Shown here one piece after another: positions 21,500 through 32,299 of a stretch of DNA of 64,000 nucleotides. The stretch covers positions 31,753,830 to 31,817,829 of the forward strand of contig NC_089312.1 of the NCBI RefSeq assembly GCF_036669915.1. The letters are read 5' to 3'. Source of the stretch: Pocillopora verrucosa (Eukaryota; Cnidaria; Anthozoa; Scleractinia; Pocilloporidae). Positions within the stretch are counted from its first letter, which is position 1. Each line of letters begins with the position of its first letter. Made by a program: the position numbers and the translations under genes. The notes below the pieces were generated by a model. It saw only the letters and a list, made by a program, of their open reading frames with translations, did no database searches and had not been told where the DNA came from.

Positions 21500-23090
21500 A
21501 ACGTCTGTTGATCGAATTTCTAAGTTAATATGCTTATTTTTCTGGGTAGCCCAAAATTTGCCAGCTGCCCAAAAATATCGATGACAAAGCAAGACAAGAA
21601 TACTCAAAGGATAATTCAAGAATAAGGTTTATTCAAAGAAGGGCTAAATCTTCTGTTGTGAAGCAAAAGCGTACGAATTTCTTTCGTCTACGTAACCCAA
21701 GGTGGATAATGATTATTCTTTGGCCGCCGATTTTTCTCTGGCCTAACGTAATTACAAATGAATAACTTCACATGAGACGCACTTCCTGAGTACTGCTTGG
21801 ATCAGCAATATCGAAAGCCCCATGTGAGTTAACGAATTATATATGATTTTTTTAGTTCGCTTGTTATAATACAAGGGAGGATTTTTCCGTCTCGTTGCGA
21901 GCGTGGGACATGAAAAAAAAATATGAATGCCCATGAGTTATTGACCCAGAGATCTTTCTCTTCCTATAGAAGTATGAATGGGGTATGCCCGTTTAAAAAT
22001 GAACTTTGTTACAGCCTTACTAACCACAAAATCTTCGTGGCTCATTGATAGAGTATAGAGTTTGATTCCTCATGTTAGCACACAATTATTACAATGTGCC
22101 CTACAGCGTTGACAAGACTAAAAACATCCCTCCTCACGATTTTACAGTTTCATTTTCATGCGCGTAAACGGCGATAGGAAATAACTAGGAAAATATAGGT
22201 TGGGTTATGTTCGTGAAGCTCGTGTTCTTATACTCAGTTTAGATACAGAAAATATCAAGGGGCTTTGTGATAGACAAGATCAATTGGCAAGAGGAAGTTA
22301 GTTCTGAAATAAAATGTAAAGAGGAAACCCTGACTTTAATTTATGATAATTAAAGGTATGTGGGTTCCTAAGGTGTGGAGTAAGCTTAATTTCGAAGATG
22401 TTATATGAAACATGACGAGCGAGTTTTTAATAGCGATTAGTCACTGTTGACGCGCCCCTTGCCATGGAAACGACATGAAAACAGGTGCAAGGGGTAGGAG
22501 TAGAGAATTTCCTTTGTTAACATCACGTTCACAATGTTTTATTCTTTGACACAAAAATTATTATTACTCGATGAGAATAAAAGGCATAGTACATTGTAAA
22601 AGGTGTAATTGGATATCTTTCCATTTCTGAACTGCTAGTTTAAGAAGCAGTAACCAGAGGTGAATTTTCAATTCATTTTGCTCTACGTCTAACTTTCGGA
22701 AAAAAATAAAAATTGACTTCACCTTTTCTTGTTGTGAAAGAACTTCTTCTGATTAAATAGTTAATTAAAAGTTTCCTTGCTTTAACTGCTGTGTCGGAAG
22801 GGCAGTGTCGCTAGTAAAAAAATTGTTAAAATTTGAACTTCCCCGGCTATCATCAGGATACATAGAAGTCGGAATCTGTCAGCACGTTTTTAGTATGGTC
22901 CTCTTTGTACTTTTATAAACTGAGCCTCGTTATATTAATGAGAGAATTATTGGCGTTTCCATCTGAGAAAAATACGCTGTGTTATCAAGGTATTTAAAGG
23001 CAAATCATTCTTTTCAACGGCTTTTATGATACAATGCACTGAAACGTTTGGTTGAAATTCATCAAATAATGGTTGATTACAAAACCATTT
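21500..23090. other. Non-coding stretch, nothing recognised
   Basis: No exon-like frame with splice signals and no clear repeat was seen before the tandem array at 23100. Confidence 0.35.
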
Positions 23091-23104
23091 AAACTAAATT
23101 GCTG

Positions 23105-23625
23105 AAATGTGCCGTTAGTAAACGGCGTGAAATCTTTCAGTATGTACATATACCAACTGAAAGAAATTATGCCGCTAGTTAACGGTTAAAATCTTACAGT
23201 ATGTATATTTATCGTCTGAGCCGAATTACGCCGTTATTTAACGGCTTAAAATCTTACAATATATGTTTCATCGACTGAGCCAAATTACGCAGTTAGTTAA
23301 CGGCGTAAACTCTTACAGTATATAGATATACAGACCGGAAGAAATTACGCCGTTAATTAACGGTGTAAAATATTACAGTATATATCACCAACTGAGCCAA
23401 ATTACGCCATAAGTTAACGGTGTAAACTCTTAAAGAATATAAATATACAGAGCGGAAGATATTGACCCGAATGAAATTACGCCATTAGTTACCGGCGTAA
23501 GATCTTACAACATGTATTTACACCGACTTAGCCAAATGACGCCGTTAGTTAACGGCGTAAAATCTTACAGTATTTATACACAGCGACTGAGCCCAATTAC
23601 GGTTGAGGAAAAAATCTTACAATAT
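23105..23625. repeat. 60-bp tandem array with palindromic cores
   Basis: About eight degenerate units of 57-75 bp. Each carries a palindrome of the form CGCCGTTAGTTAACGGCG followed by TAAAATCTTACAGTATGTATAT and a GACTGAGCCAAATTA spacer. Cores start near 23110, 23170, 23231, 23289, 23349, 23406, 23482 and 23542. Three more units in the reverse orientation lie at 24085-24260. Confidence 0.85.
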
Positions 23626-23776
23626 GTATAATTTATGTTTAAATACTACTCAGAAGGCTTTATCCACCACAGGTACTCCTTGTTTCCTTTTTCATTTCGC
23701 TAATAAATAGTGAACTCTTGTACGGGTATCTAATGCCTTCGTTAATTGCAACTACAATATCCGTTGCATTGCGGGA

Positions 23777-24031
23777 GTGTTTCTTCTTTTTCTATTATGT
23801 CTTAGTGAGGTCACCTTAGTAAGTACCGCAACGAATTCTCAGTCAAACTTGAAAAGTGACAGGGTATGCGACAACTTTCACGGGTATTGCGTCGGTAAAA
23901 ACTTTCTCACCGTAGTTAATCATAACCGTAACTACAGTGGTATGTGTGCTTCTTTTGGTTACGAACCGCGCCCCATTCGCACTTCTAATCATCCAAAGAA
24001 AACCCAAGAAATTCATTGCAACCTAATTTGA
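23777..24031 (+). other. Open frame between two inverted arrays, Cys-containing
   Basis: The open frame has no ATG. It starts at GTG and gives a hydrophobic stretch (FLLFLLCLSEVTLVS) that looks like a signal peptide, then 60 residues with four cysteines. Upstream the frame is open back to about 23710. A splice acceptor before it could make it a 3' exon, but no domain is recognised. It may be chance. Confidence 0.2.
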
Positions 24032-24084
24032 ATTCGAATGTCTTGTCTTGCTTTTTTTTTTTCTTTTGTGTGTGTATATTTGTG

Positions 24085-24260
24085 TTTGGCCGTTAACTAA
24101 CGGCATAATTTGGCTCAGTCGGCGATAAATATATTTATATTATAAGATTTTACGCCGTTAACTAACAGCGTAATTTGACTCTGTCGGTGATATATATATG
24201 TTTATTGTAAGATTTTATGCCGCTAACTAAAAGTGCAATTTGGCTCAGTCGGTGATATAT
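24085..24260. repeat. Inverted partner of the 60-bp array
   Basis: Three units with cores GCCGTTAACTAACGGC, GCCGTTAACTAACAGC and GCCGCTAACTAAAAGTGC and spacers TAATTTGGCTCAGTC. They are the reverse complement of the array at 23105-23625. The two arrays face each other about 460 bp apart. Confidence 0.8.
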
Positions 24261-24610
24261 ATTCTAATAGTAATGTCGGCTCGCATAGGACGGATTTTAA
24301 TCATGAGTTGGGATGAATATTCATCATAACGAGTTATGTGACAAAGTGTCACGCCAGAATGTTATGTAGGTCATGCACGGTTTTACTTTAATGGGAGAAA
24401 GAAAACAAAACAAAAGGTTTTCAATCAAACAATTTTGATATTAAAATGGTCCTCAAATAACAAGCAGGACGTGGACTCTTTCCCAGTGGACAATGCTCAA
24501 TACATCATAAAATAGAAAAAATGAGCATTCAAGAAGTTCTCACAAATCAGTCAACATGGCTACCATTTTTTTTTTTTTTTAATAACATCTATGTTAGCGA
24601 ATAGAGGGTG

Positions 24611-24705
24611 GTATGTTGCTCGCACCAATCAGATCGTTTAGGGTATGTATCACGCACCAAATAGATCGCCGCATTAAGGTATGTATCTCGCACCAATCAG
24701 AGCGT
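24611..24705. repeat. Short tandem repeat, three units of about 36 bp
   Basis: GTATGT(A/T)..TCGCACCAATCAGATCG recurs three times with small changes. Confidence 0.55.
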
Positions 24706-25764
24706 CGTTTTTGTTCTTTGGTTTGAGAAGTGTTCAAATTTCAACGAAGTAACGGGGTATTCGGAGAGAGCGGTTCCAAATAGAATCATCTTTTAGAATG
24801 AGAAATGTTGGCTTTTCTGTGTTTTAAACATGTACATGTATTTTACCGCGCTTTATGAGAAATGCGATACTACTGAACAGATGAAAGATGTCAGATTACC
24901 TATAGTAAACTTGTTACTCGTGCTGTGAAAATGGTGGATAGTTGTTCGAGAGAAAATAGAGTCCTGTACATTGTAGCACGATCATGGTTATTGTTCCTTC
25001 ACGACGAGAGTGAGTAGAAAAATTTTTAGGTGTAGATGAATTGCACCAAACATTTTGATTTGAGCAGTTCTTTAACGGCAAGCTTTGATGCAAGATTCAT
25101 GATTTGTTGAGTGTGCTGATTATTTATTTCTGAATTGGTTTGCTCGTTGCTATCTCTGGCTGAATGTCTGATTAAAATTAACTATGGACGATTTTGTGTG
25201 TGTTTTCGATGCCTGAAGAAAGTGATCTTGTGGAGTTGTTTGTGTTTGGACAAGGACGAATTCACATACCATCGTTAGTATGCTTATTTGGTTTTGTTAT
25301 CTGGGACGAATGATTTACGGAGGTAAGTTAATATGATGTGATCTACTAGCGTCGAAAAATATATCAAGTCGAAGGAACAGTTTTGGTCTCAGTCTGCATT
25401 TTCGTCAACAAAATAAACAAATACCGCTTAAAAAGATGATAATACGACCACGTGCAAAGCTGTCAATTGTTTCTCGAATGTTGCGCGTGTCAAATATTCA
25501 ATAGTGACATCTCATTTACATCTACATCTAATTTTATTACGTTGGTAAAATATGTACAGACATCATACCAACCAACTCGCGCGCAAAGTGAGAAGACTAC
25601 ATGAGGGTTTGAAATTATATTAAGATTGATTTTGATCAAGAAATGGGCCAGGAATATTCCACAGTAGTGCAAATAATCGTGAAGGATGATCACGGAAAAG
25701 CGATTGCGTGACGCTCGGTAAGTTGTAAGATGACATGCTATCACTAAACGAAAAAACTCTTTAG

Positions 25765-25925
25765 ATTCTCAGTCTGTATTTTGTACCCATTCTGCAGTCT
25801 GCAGTCTACATTTTGTGCCTAGTCTACATTTTGTATCCGGTTTGCAGTCTGCAGTCTGCAATCTACATTTTGTACCTAGTCTGCATTTTGTATCCGGTCT
25901 GCAGTCTGTAGTCTGCATTTTTTAC
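25765..25925. repeat. CAGTCTGCATTTTGTA degenerate tandem repeat
   Basis: Units based on GCAGTCTGCAGTCTACATTTTGT(A/G)CCTAGT recur about seven times. The plus-strand open frame across it (repeated LHFV) is an artefact of the repeat. Confidence 0.7.
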
Positions 25926-26176
25926 CTACAGGTATCCGTGGCACCAATACAGTTTATTTTTGGTTACAGTTATTCGTACAACACACACAATCTACCACGA
26001 AATACCTGTGTGTCAGTTAATTCGCCATTTTCGTTCTTTTCCACGTTGATACTCTTCTTTCCTTTTGTTAACTGAAGATGTAGACATCACTTGCAATGTT
26101 TCAAGTAATCCACCCACCCCCAAAAAGTAATTCTTGCTTGCATAGTATGCCTATGTTTATATCTTCGGGTGTCAAA

Positions 26177-26481
26177 CGTTTTAAAAAAATGTTTTGACAG
26201 TTCTTCTGTCATCTTCAGTTCTGAATAATAGAGAGAATTATGTAGATCACGCTTCCACAACTTTTCATCTTAAAATCAAAGAAGCTATCCACATTCAAGG
26301 GGAGAAACCTACACCTAATCATCAACTTTATAATGTTAATTTAAAACTTTCCTTGTAAATGCATTGGTTATTCTGTTACCAATGTTTGTCTTGTCCAATC
26401 AACATTTGAATTCAACGTTGAACTTTGTATCATTCAGAACTGAAGATGACAGAAGAACTGTCGAAAAATGTTTTTAAATAG
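26177..26481 (+). mobile_element. Penelope-like retroelement 3' remnant in an inverted repeat
   Basis: Arms 26177-26226 and 26432-26481 are inverted copies of a ~50-bp sequence (GTTCTTCTGTCATCTTCAGT). Between them, 26242-26358 encodes FHLKIKEAIHIQGEKP and NVNLKLSL, then TAA. This matches the C-terminal end of the GIY-YIG endonuclease of Penelope-like elements as I recall it, where a KIKEA..I..E.P.LN motif closes the protein. The reverse transcriptase is absent, so this is a severely 5'-truncated copy. Confidence 0.6.
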
Positions 26482-26489
26482 TGTCGTTC

Positions 26490-27530
26490 ATTTTCTTAAA
26501 ACTACAACCTTATAGGATAAAGCAGTTAATGTCATCAAAAAGTCGAACAAAACTTTTATCTAACCCACTTCAGTAAGAACGAATGGCTGCTAATGAATCG
26601 CGACTTTTCACTCACAAAAACAACGCCGATATGCAGTAGGTAAACGAAAGACTAAAAACAGTTGGCAGTTACAGTTATACGAAAACAATAGATTATTAGA
26701 GTTGATATTCTCTTAACGTTAAAAAGAGTTATGATCTTATATCGATTGATAAAGGGCAAGCAAAACAGGTACCAAAAAAAAAACAAACAAACTACGCCAT
26801 GATTGCTTGTTCCCCTTGCAGAAGGTTTACGCCACCACCTCCCAATATTCCTAGTGATCATGATCATGTGTCTAGAAAGTCTATATTAAAAATAGTAGTC
26901 ATAGAACTCATCAAGCAATGACAATCTTTTAGGCTTTTGACCGGAAAGTGCGCTCATTTTTTTTTTCCTGAGGAAAAAAGTAGATTAGGGAGTTAAATAG
27001 AATTGTTCTGAGCCATTTGAGGTGATACAGTTCACACAAGAACCAAAAACAAAACAACAAAAACAAAATAAAAAAACATCAACAACAATATTCAGAAAAT
27101 TGGTCAGAAATTCAACTCTCGACGCGGGGTTTTGTGTCTCCGGTTGCTCGGAAGGGTAGAGCACTCTTTACCGATATAATATATCCCAGTCAACATTAAC
27201 GGGGTCGTTTCTAACGTTAATACCAAGGTATTAGCGATATTAACATCTAATTATTTAGATTTCGTGAAAAAAGGAGAATATCAACAACGAATCGCCTTAG
27301 ATACATGCTAGTAGCTTATAATGATAAAGCTTGGTATGAAGGAAAAGCGACTGACAAAACTGGTTCACTTAAAGAGTTGCCTTGTGAATATGCCATTAAT
27401 AAAACAAGGCTTCGCTGCCTCTTATGGTCTTATACAGCTCACCAGCTAGTCTCCTTTATTTCTTTTCTCTGCCTTCCAACCCCATCAAACTTCCTAGCAA
27501 AATATATTCGTGGCTAAAATAATTCGTGAA
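26490..27530. other. Non-coding stretch, nothing firm
   Basis: A 70-codon frame at 27305-27517 has no recognisable domain. An A-rich CAAAAACAAAA tract lies near 27045-27085. Nothing else was recognised. Confidence 0.35.
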
Positions 27531-27541
27531 GAAAAAAAAAT

Positions 27542-30500
27542 CTACGAATAGTCAACTGGTCTGATTTTCATTTCTGATGTTTGGGGAGTGGTGAGTTCTG
27601 GCTCGTCAGGAACTAAGAATCCCCAATGAAACTTTCCCCTTCCGTCCCCTCGATAAACACCGTTGAGATTTGAGGCAAAAGAACAGCTCTTTTTACTCAT
27701 GTACCACCATCCTCCTCCAATATTAATGTGATCAGAAGAAGCGCAATCATTCTTGTCCCATGTGTTAAAAGACAGGCCCATATGAGGGTGGAGAGAATCG
27801 TTAACTGTCGAACCTTCTAAAATGAATATGTAAAATTTGAATAAATGAAAAATAAACAAATAGTTTCCCTTTTATATATTGTGAACAAGTGTAAGAATCA
27901 GACAAAGAAATCATCTTAAACAACTGAGGGTGAGAGAACAAAGAAAACTTAGAGTTCCCGGGAGTCCATGATGGGCGCCTGGAGTTCCGCGATGATATTG
28001 AATTTCAGCTATCACTTGAAAGGAGGGTGTGACGTACTTACGAGTAAAGAAAGGTTCTTCACAGGTAAGCTGTAATTAAAGAAATTGCTGTAAACAGGCC
28101 TGAAAACTGAAGTCAGGCTTTGACGCGATTGGAACCGTTCCTTCTAGACACTTCAACGATTCCTCTACTTGAACGAATAATAAACAAAGAGACTATTGAC
28201 TTACCCGATAGATTTCCAAGGCTCAACCTGTACTTATCTTTTTCTTCTCCTAATCCAAACCACTCGTATTCAGCGTGCACCGCTTTATTAGGGGCTACTC
28301 CAAGATCCACTCGGAGTCTATTTTTTGTTTCATTTCTTGTCAGGCGACGGATCTTGTCAAATCCGAGCCAAAACTCTCCTTTGAGGTAATTGCCAAAGCC
28401 ATATTTGTATTCATCCCAGGTGCGGTTGAAATCGACAGAGCCATCAAGTCTTCTTTGAAATACAGTCCAACCCCCATCACTTGTTGTCTGGTCACAGTAT
28501 ACATCAAAGGCACCAGAACCATCAGGGTCGATTGTATAGACACCGCTGACTCTCATAGCGGATTTGTACAGCTCAGCACAGTTCTTGGCTAAAGAAGAAA
28601 AACAGAGTTTCATGAGCTGAATTGCATTCAGATCTGCAGTGTGCAGTAGTCTAGGAGGCGTCTCTTATCTCTGATATCATCGCAAACTAACTGGGAAACA
28701 GAATTAAAAAGGTTAGAGAAGAAGAAACGAACTGACAACACCTTTCAACCTGTGTTTTTTTGTCCTCTTTGTGTGTCTCCTCTAAATCGCAATCACACTG
28801 GCTCAGCATTTATTTTCTTACCATGAATAAGTTTTGGAAGACCTTTCTTTATATTGAATCCGAGCAGAATTGGCGCCCTTCAAGAAATTTGACGTCACAT
28901 TATATAATACATCACATTGTCCTATTCACATAAACTGCGGTGTTATACAAGGATTTCCGGCCCTGAGAAAAGCCTTAACAACACACGTGAAAAAATATCG
29001 TATTTTTTCACCTGTGTTGATATAGTCAATAAGCTGCTGACAGGTTACTCGCCTTTGGCGCCACTCGGTCAGGTTGATGAATGAAACGCAAACCCTCTCG
29101 ATTCTCATTACAAATAGTTTGTCGGATGTTTGTCGAATTATGGCTGCTAAAACACTAAAAAAATTGTATCGCTCATCGACAGTGAGGTTGAAAGTTTTCT
29201 AGAAGAGGAAGAAAACCAATATACAAAAAGGAAAACCGAAAGTTACGAATTTAGTGGCTTTGGTGTCGCCATTTCCCTCGGCTGGGAATGACTGAAATCA
29301 ACAGTGGGAAGATTTGCCACTGGCCGATTTTGGCAGTTTACCCGAAAGACTTCTTCTGTCGGTAAGGAAAAAGTCAATAAATGAGAAGTTTGTAAATATA
29401 AAATTACGACCATTGTTGTTTTTGACATCATCATTCAACGCATTTTTCTTTCTTAAGAGTTAGCGCTAACGCACTCTACGATTGTCGATTCATTTATTTT
29501 CATTCATTGATAAAGTCGACTTTTCTTCTCAGAATAGGGCTATTGTGTTTATATGATAAACAATATAATACATGGTTGCTTGTAGATATGGAATTTATCT
29601 TCTCGTGTTCTCGATCTATCGAGTTAAACACTTGAAGGGAACTTCCGTATCGACGCGCGCCCATGTATTATTCTATATTTGTCGCGCGATATTTTGATTT
29701 TATCACGCGATAAAAAAATATGTGGCATGTCCTCTATGAGCCATCCTAAAATGCCTACATATCTTAAGAACTTTGCGCAAAGAAGGTTACAATGAATCCC
29801 GAATTAATCATCTATTCAAAACTCTGGCTGCGCCAAATTTCCTATACGCTTTAGCTGTTTAAGGCGCCTCGGAATCTGACCTCTCTACATATTTATTTAG
29901 TAAGTGCTTATGAATTATCCAGGGGCGTCCAGGAGTCTAAATGAAAATACCTCTGAAATATTGATGACATTCCCTTTCATCTAAAAGTTGGAAAGTCACA
30001 CAAGCCTCCTTCAATTGTTTAATTACTTACTTTTCGAGAGGACATAACATCTAATTAAACCATGGATGGTAAGAAGTTAATTTCTCCGCACGCAGAGCAA
30101 CGTAATCTTTAAATACGAATTTGACAAAATGTCCAATTTTTCTTATGGAAGTGATTCGAGTTAAATTGAAACTTCCCTTTAACTCATAAGTTCAGGTTTT
30201 TTTTTTTCTAATACACGTGTCTGTGGTCCGTTCAGTTAAAAAAATAGGGGATTGATAAAACAGTCGATTTTTTTCTGCGTTGTGTCGAGCGATAATTACA
30301 CAGGTCGCTGGGAGAAATATATTTTATCACACGTTTTGGTGTATAGTATCACTGAGAATTTTTATGAGTTGTGCCGTATTTTGACAAGCCTGCAGGGCGA
30401 TTCAAAATACAAAAAATCGAGTCGGGTATCAGGAATTAGATATCAGGAATGTAATGTGTCTAGAAAACTTAGAAAGCTAAAGTCTTCTCCCATCTTTCAG

Positions 30501-32229
30501 TATCCATTTCCGCTTTCTCGTGTCCCATTGAAGTAGGAAGGTCATCTGTATCTCTGCACGCAAGGCTCCTTCAATAATTTGTTTCTTCTGGGGGATGAAA
30601 TATTCCTCTATCAGGCGTTTTGGGGTGTAGTATCGCTGAGCATTTTTACGAGTTGTACCGTATTTGACTCGCCCTAAGGGCAAAGAACGAATAGAAATAC
30701 TCAGCAATACTATACACCAAAACGTTTAATAAGTTGTTTATTATCCAACTGCTTTTATTTTTCTGCTCATTTCTCATACGGCGGAAAAGCAAAGTGGATA
30801 GAGAAGCGTAGCGTGCGCTGCCGACTGGTTAAATAAGCTCTTTTATAACATAGCTAGTAAATTTGTCTAATCAAACTTAATTGCGCGAGCGTGCTTCTCA
30901 TTCCTATTGTGCACGAACATGACGTCAGCAAACAAATCCCTCGAGAAAAAAATTTCCATCGGGTCCAAACTTCCTAAGTGCTTCATATCTCGATGAACGA
31001 ACGCTGACGTATGAACCAATTGTTAATTAGAGTATAAAATAACAAACTGTCCATATAGCCTAACCGCATAAGATGTTTGTGCTCTATTCGCGCGCTTTTT
31101 TTACTCTACTTTGTACAGTTGGATAATAAAAGCCTAATATTCTATGTCCATTTTGCTTTCAAGCTTGTAGGTCTTGTAATTTTCTACACGCAAGCTTAAG
31201 TGTCCTTTATTTATTTATTACATTTTTTTCCAGATACAAACAGAATCTGTAGCTCCCATTGCGTGCATGCATTTTGACGTCAACATCTGGGACATCGGCC
31301 ATGTGCTTTGTCGGAAAAGAACTAGTCGCCGTGTTTGTACTGGCATATTTTGCTACCTAAAATTGTTGAGTTATGGTCAATAATGGTCTTAACTCGGAAC
31401 AGTCAGTAAGTTCTATCGCATTTCGTACGTATTGTAATTTCGCTCGCTAAAGGTGTTATTTCTGTTCGTAGAAAACCCGCCTTATTGTCTAACTGGATGT
31501 TTATTCGGCTTGATTACTAAAACATTTGTGTATTTTCATTGGAATACCTGTAAATAAATGTTTGAGTTTTTGTTTTCGAGTCTTGGAGTTAGGGTTAATA
31601 TCCCGGTATCACGATGAAGGATGACATTATCGCTGGGAGAACTTGTGTGTGGTAATTGGAGTAAAAAGACAGCTGCATATTTGGTGTATGAAGTGATACA
31701 GGTCTGCAAATGTATTACTATTAAAAGTTGGGAAAGCATCAAGTTAAGTCCGGGGTCTTAACAGGTAAATTTATTGGTGACCAAGGGAGGATTTATTGTC
31801 CCTTAGTTGAGGATGGAGTGGTACTAAAAGAATTGCTGAAATCTGTCAAATGGGTCATCCTAACTTTGTTCCGAAAAAATCGTAATAAATAATATATTAA
31901 AATTTCATGATTATATCTCACACCTAATGATACTGGGACTGACGATTTTACCGGTGAATTCCTCCTCTCGTCACAATCGCAAAAAGCATGAAATCATCAC
32001 GTGACCATACACAAGGAAAATGATCTAACTTACATATCCTTGCTCTTTTGTTTTCCTTTAGAATTTTAACTTGCAATTGAAGCCGTCCAAGTTGTTTCTG
32101 TATTTCTTTCAGGGATCCTCGGGTGTCATTATGGCAAGGGGCTCCACGCGTCGAAGCGAAACGTTTTGTCATTATGAAAAGCGCCACAAGCAGTAAAGTC
32201 CAACTTAGGGAAACAGAAGTCATTCTCAT
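27542..32229 (-). CDS. Secreted coiled-coil FReD protein B, 284 aa
   Basis: Three exons: 32229-32034 (196 nt), 28588-28205 (384 nt) and 27816-27542 (275 nt), all phase 1 with clean borders (GTAAGT donors; TTCTTTAG and CATTTTAG acceptors). Intron 1 is 3.4 kb. The first exon gives a signal peptide (LSWTLLLVALFIM) and a short heptad-like segment, SLKEIQKQLGRLQLQVKIL, suited to oligomerisation. Then comes a full FReD: NCAELYKSAM, GVYTIDPDG, GAFDVYCDQTT, GGWTVFQRRLDGSVDF, GEFWLGFDKIRRL, HAEYEWFGLG, GGGWWYM, SNLNGVY and SEMKIRPVDYS at the C-terminus. This layout matches ficolin- or angiopoietin-like secreted proteins. The calcium loop is altered (TWDKNDC). The first exon was chosen because its phase, signal peptide and coil fit; no closer candidate was found. 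A repeat-laden intron separates it from exon 2. Confidence 0.75.
30331..30411. mobile_element. MITE-like hairpin remnant
   Basis: ACGTTTTGGTGTATAGTATC... is shared with the full hairpin at 30616-30724. It closes with GTATTTTGA ... TCAAAATAC, a palindrome. Confidence 0.5.
30616..30724. mobile_element. MITE-like hairpin, ~109 bp
   Basis: Begins CGTTTTGGGGTGTAGTATCG and ends CAATACTATACACCAAAACG, so the two ends are inverted repeats. A central GCCCTAAGGGC palindrome lies within. It sits in intron 1 of FReD gene B. Confidence 0.65.
30737..31130. mobile_element. Non-autonomous DNA element with 15-bp TIRs
   Basis: TTTATTATCCAACTG at the left matches CAGTTGGATAATAAA at the right as an exact inverted pair. 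About 394 bp with no coding content, directly next to the hairpin at 30616-30724 and within intron 1 of FReD gene B. Confidence 0.6.
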
Positions 32230-32268
32230 GCTTGAAGCTCAATCCAACTCAGTATAAACTGCAATCGG

Positions 32269-32273
32269 TTATA
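32269..32273 (-). promoter_or_regulatory. Weak TATA-like site upstream of FReD gene B
   Basis: Minus-strand TATAA about 40 nt upstream of the exon-1 ATG. It is closer than in genes A and C, so the true promoter may be elsewhere. Confidence 0.2.
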
Positions 32274-32299
32274 GTGCAATGTAAATTCAGACAGGAGTA

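Noticed and set aside
23105..23625. 60-bp units with palindromic cores, similar in appearance to CRISPR repeat-spacer spacing
   Set aside because: The spacers are themselves conserved between units, so this is a tandem repeat and not an array of unique spacers.
28926..29434. Two frames upstream of FReD gene B exon 2, one with a signal-like start, as alternative first exons
   Set aside because: Neither has a phase-1 donor that joins exon 2; the exon at 32034-32229 does, and it brings a signal peptide plus a coil.
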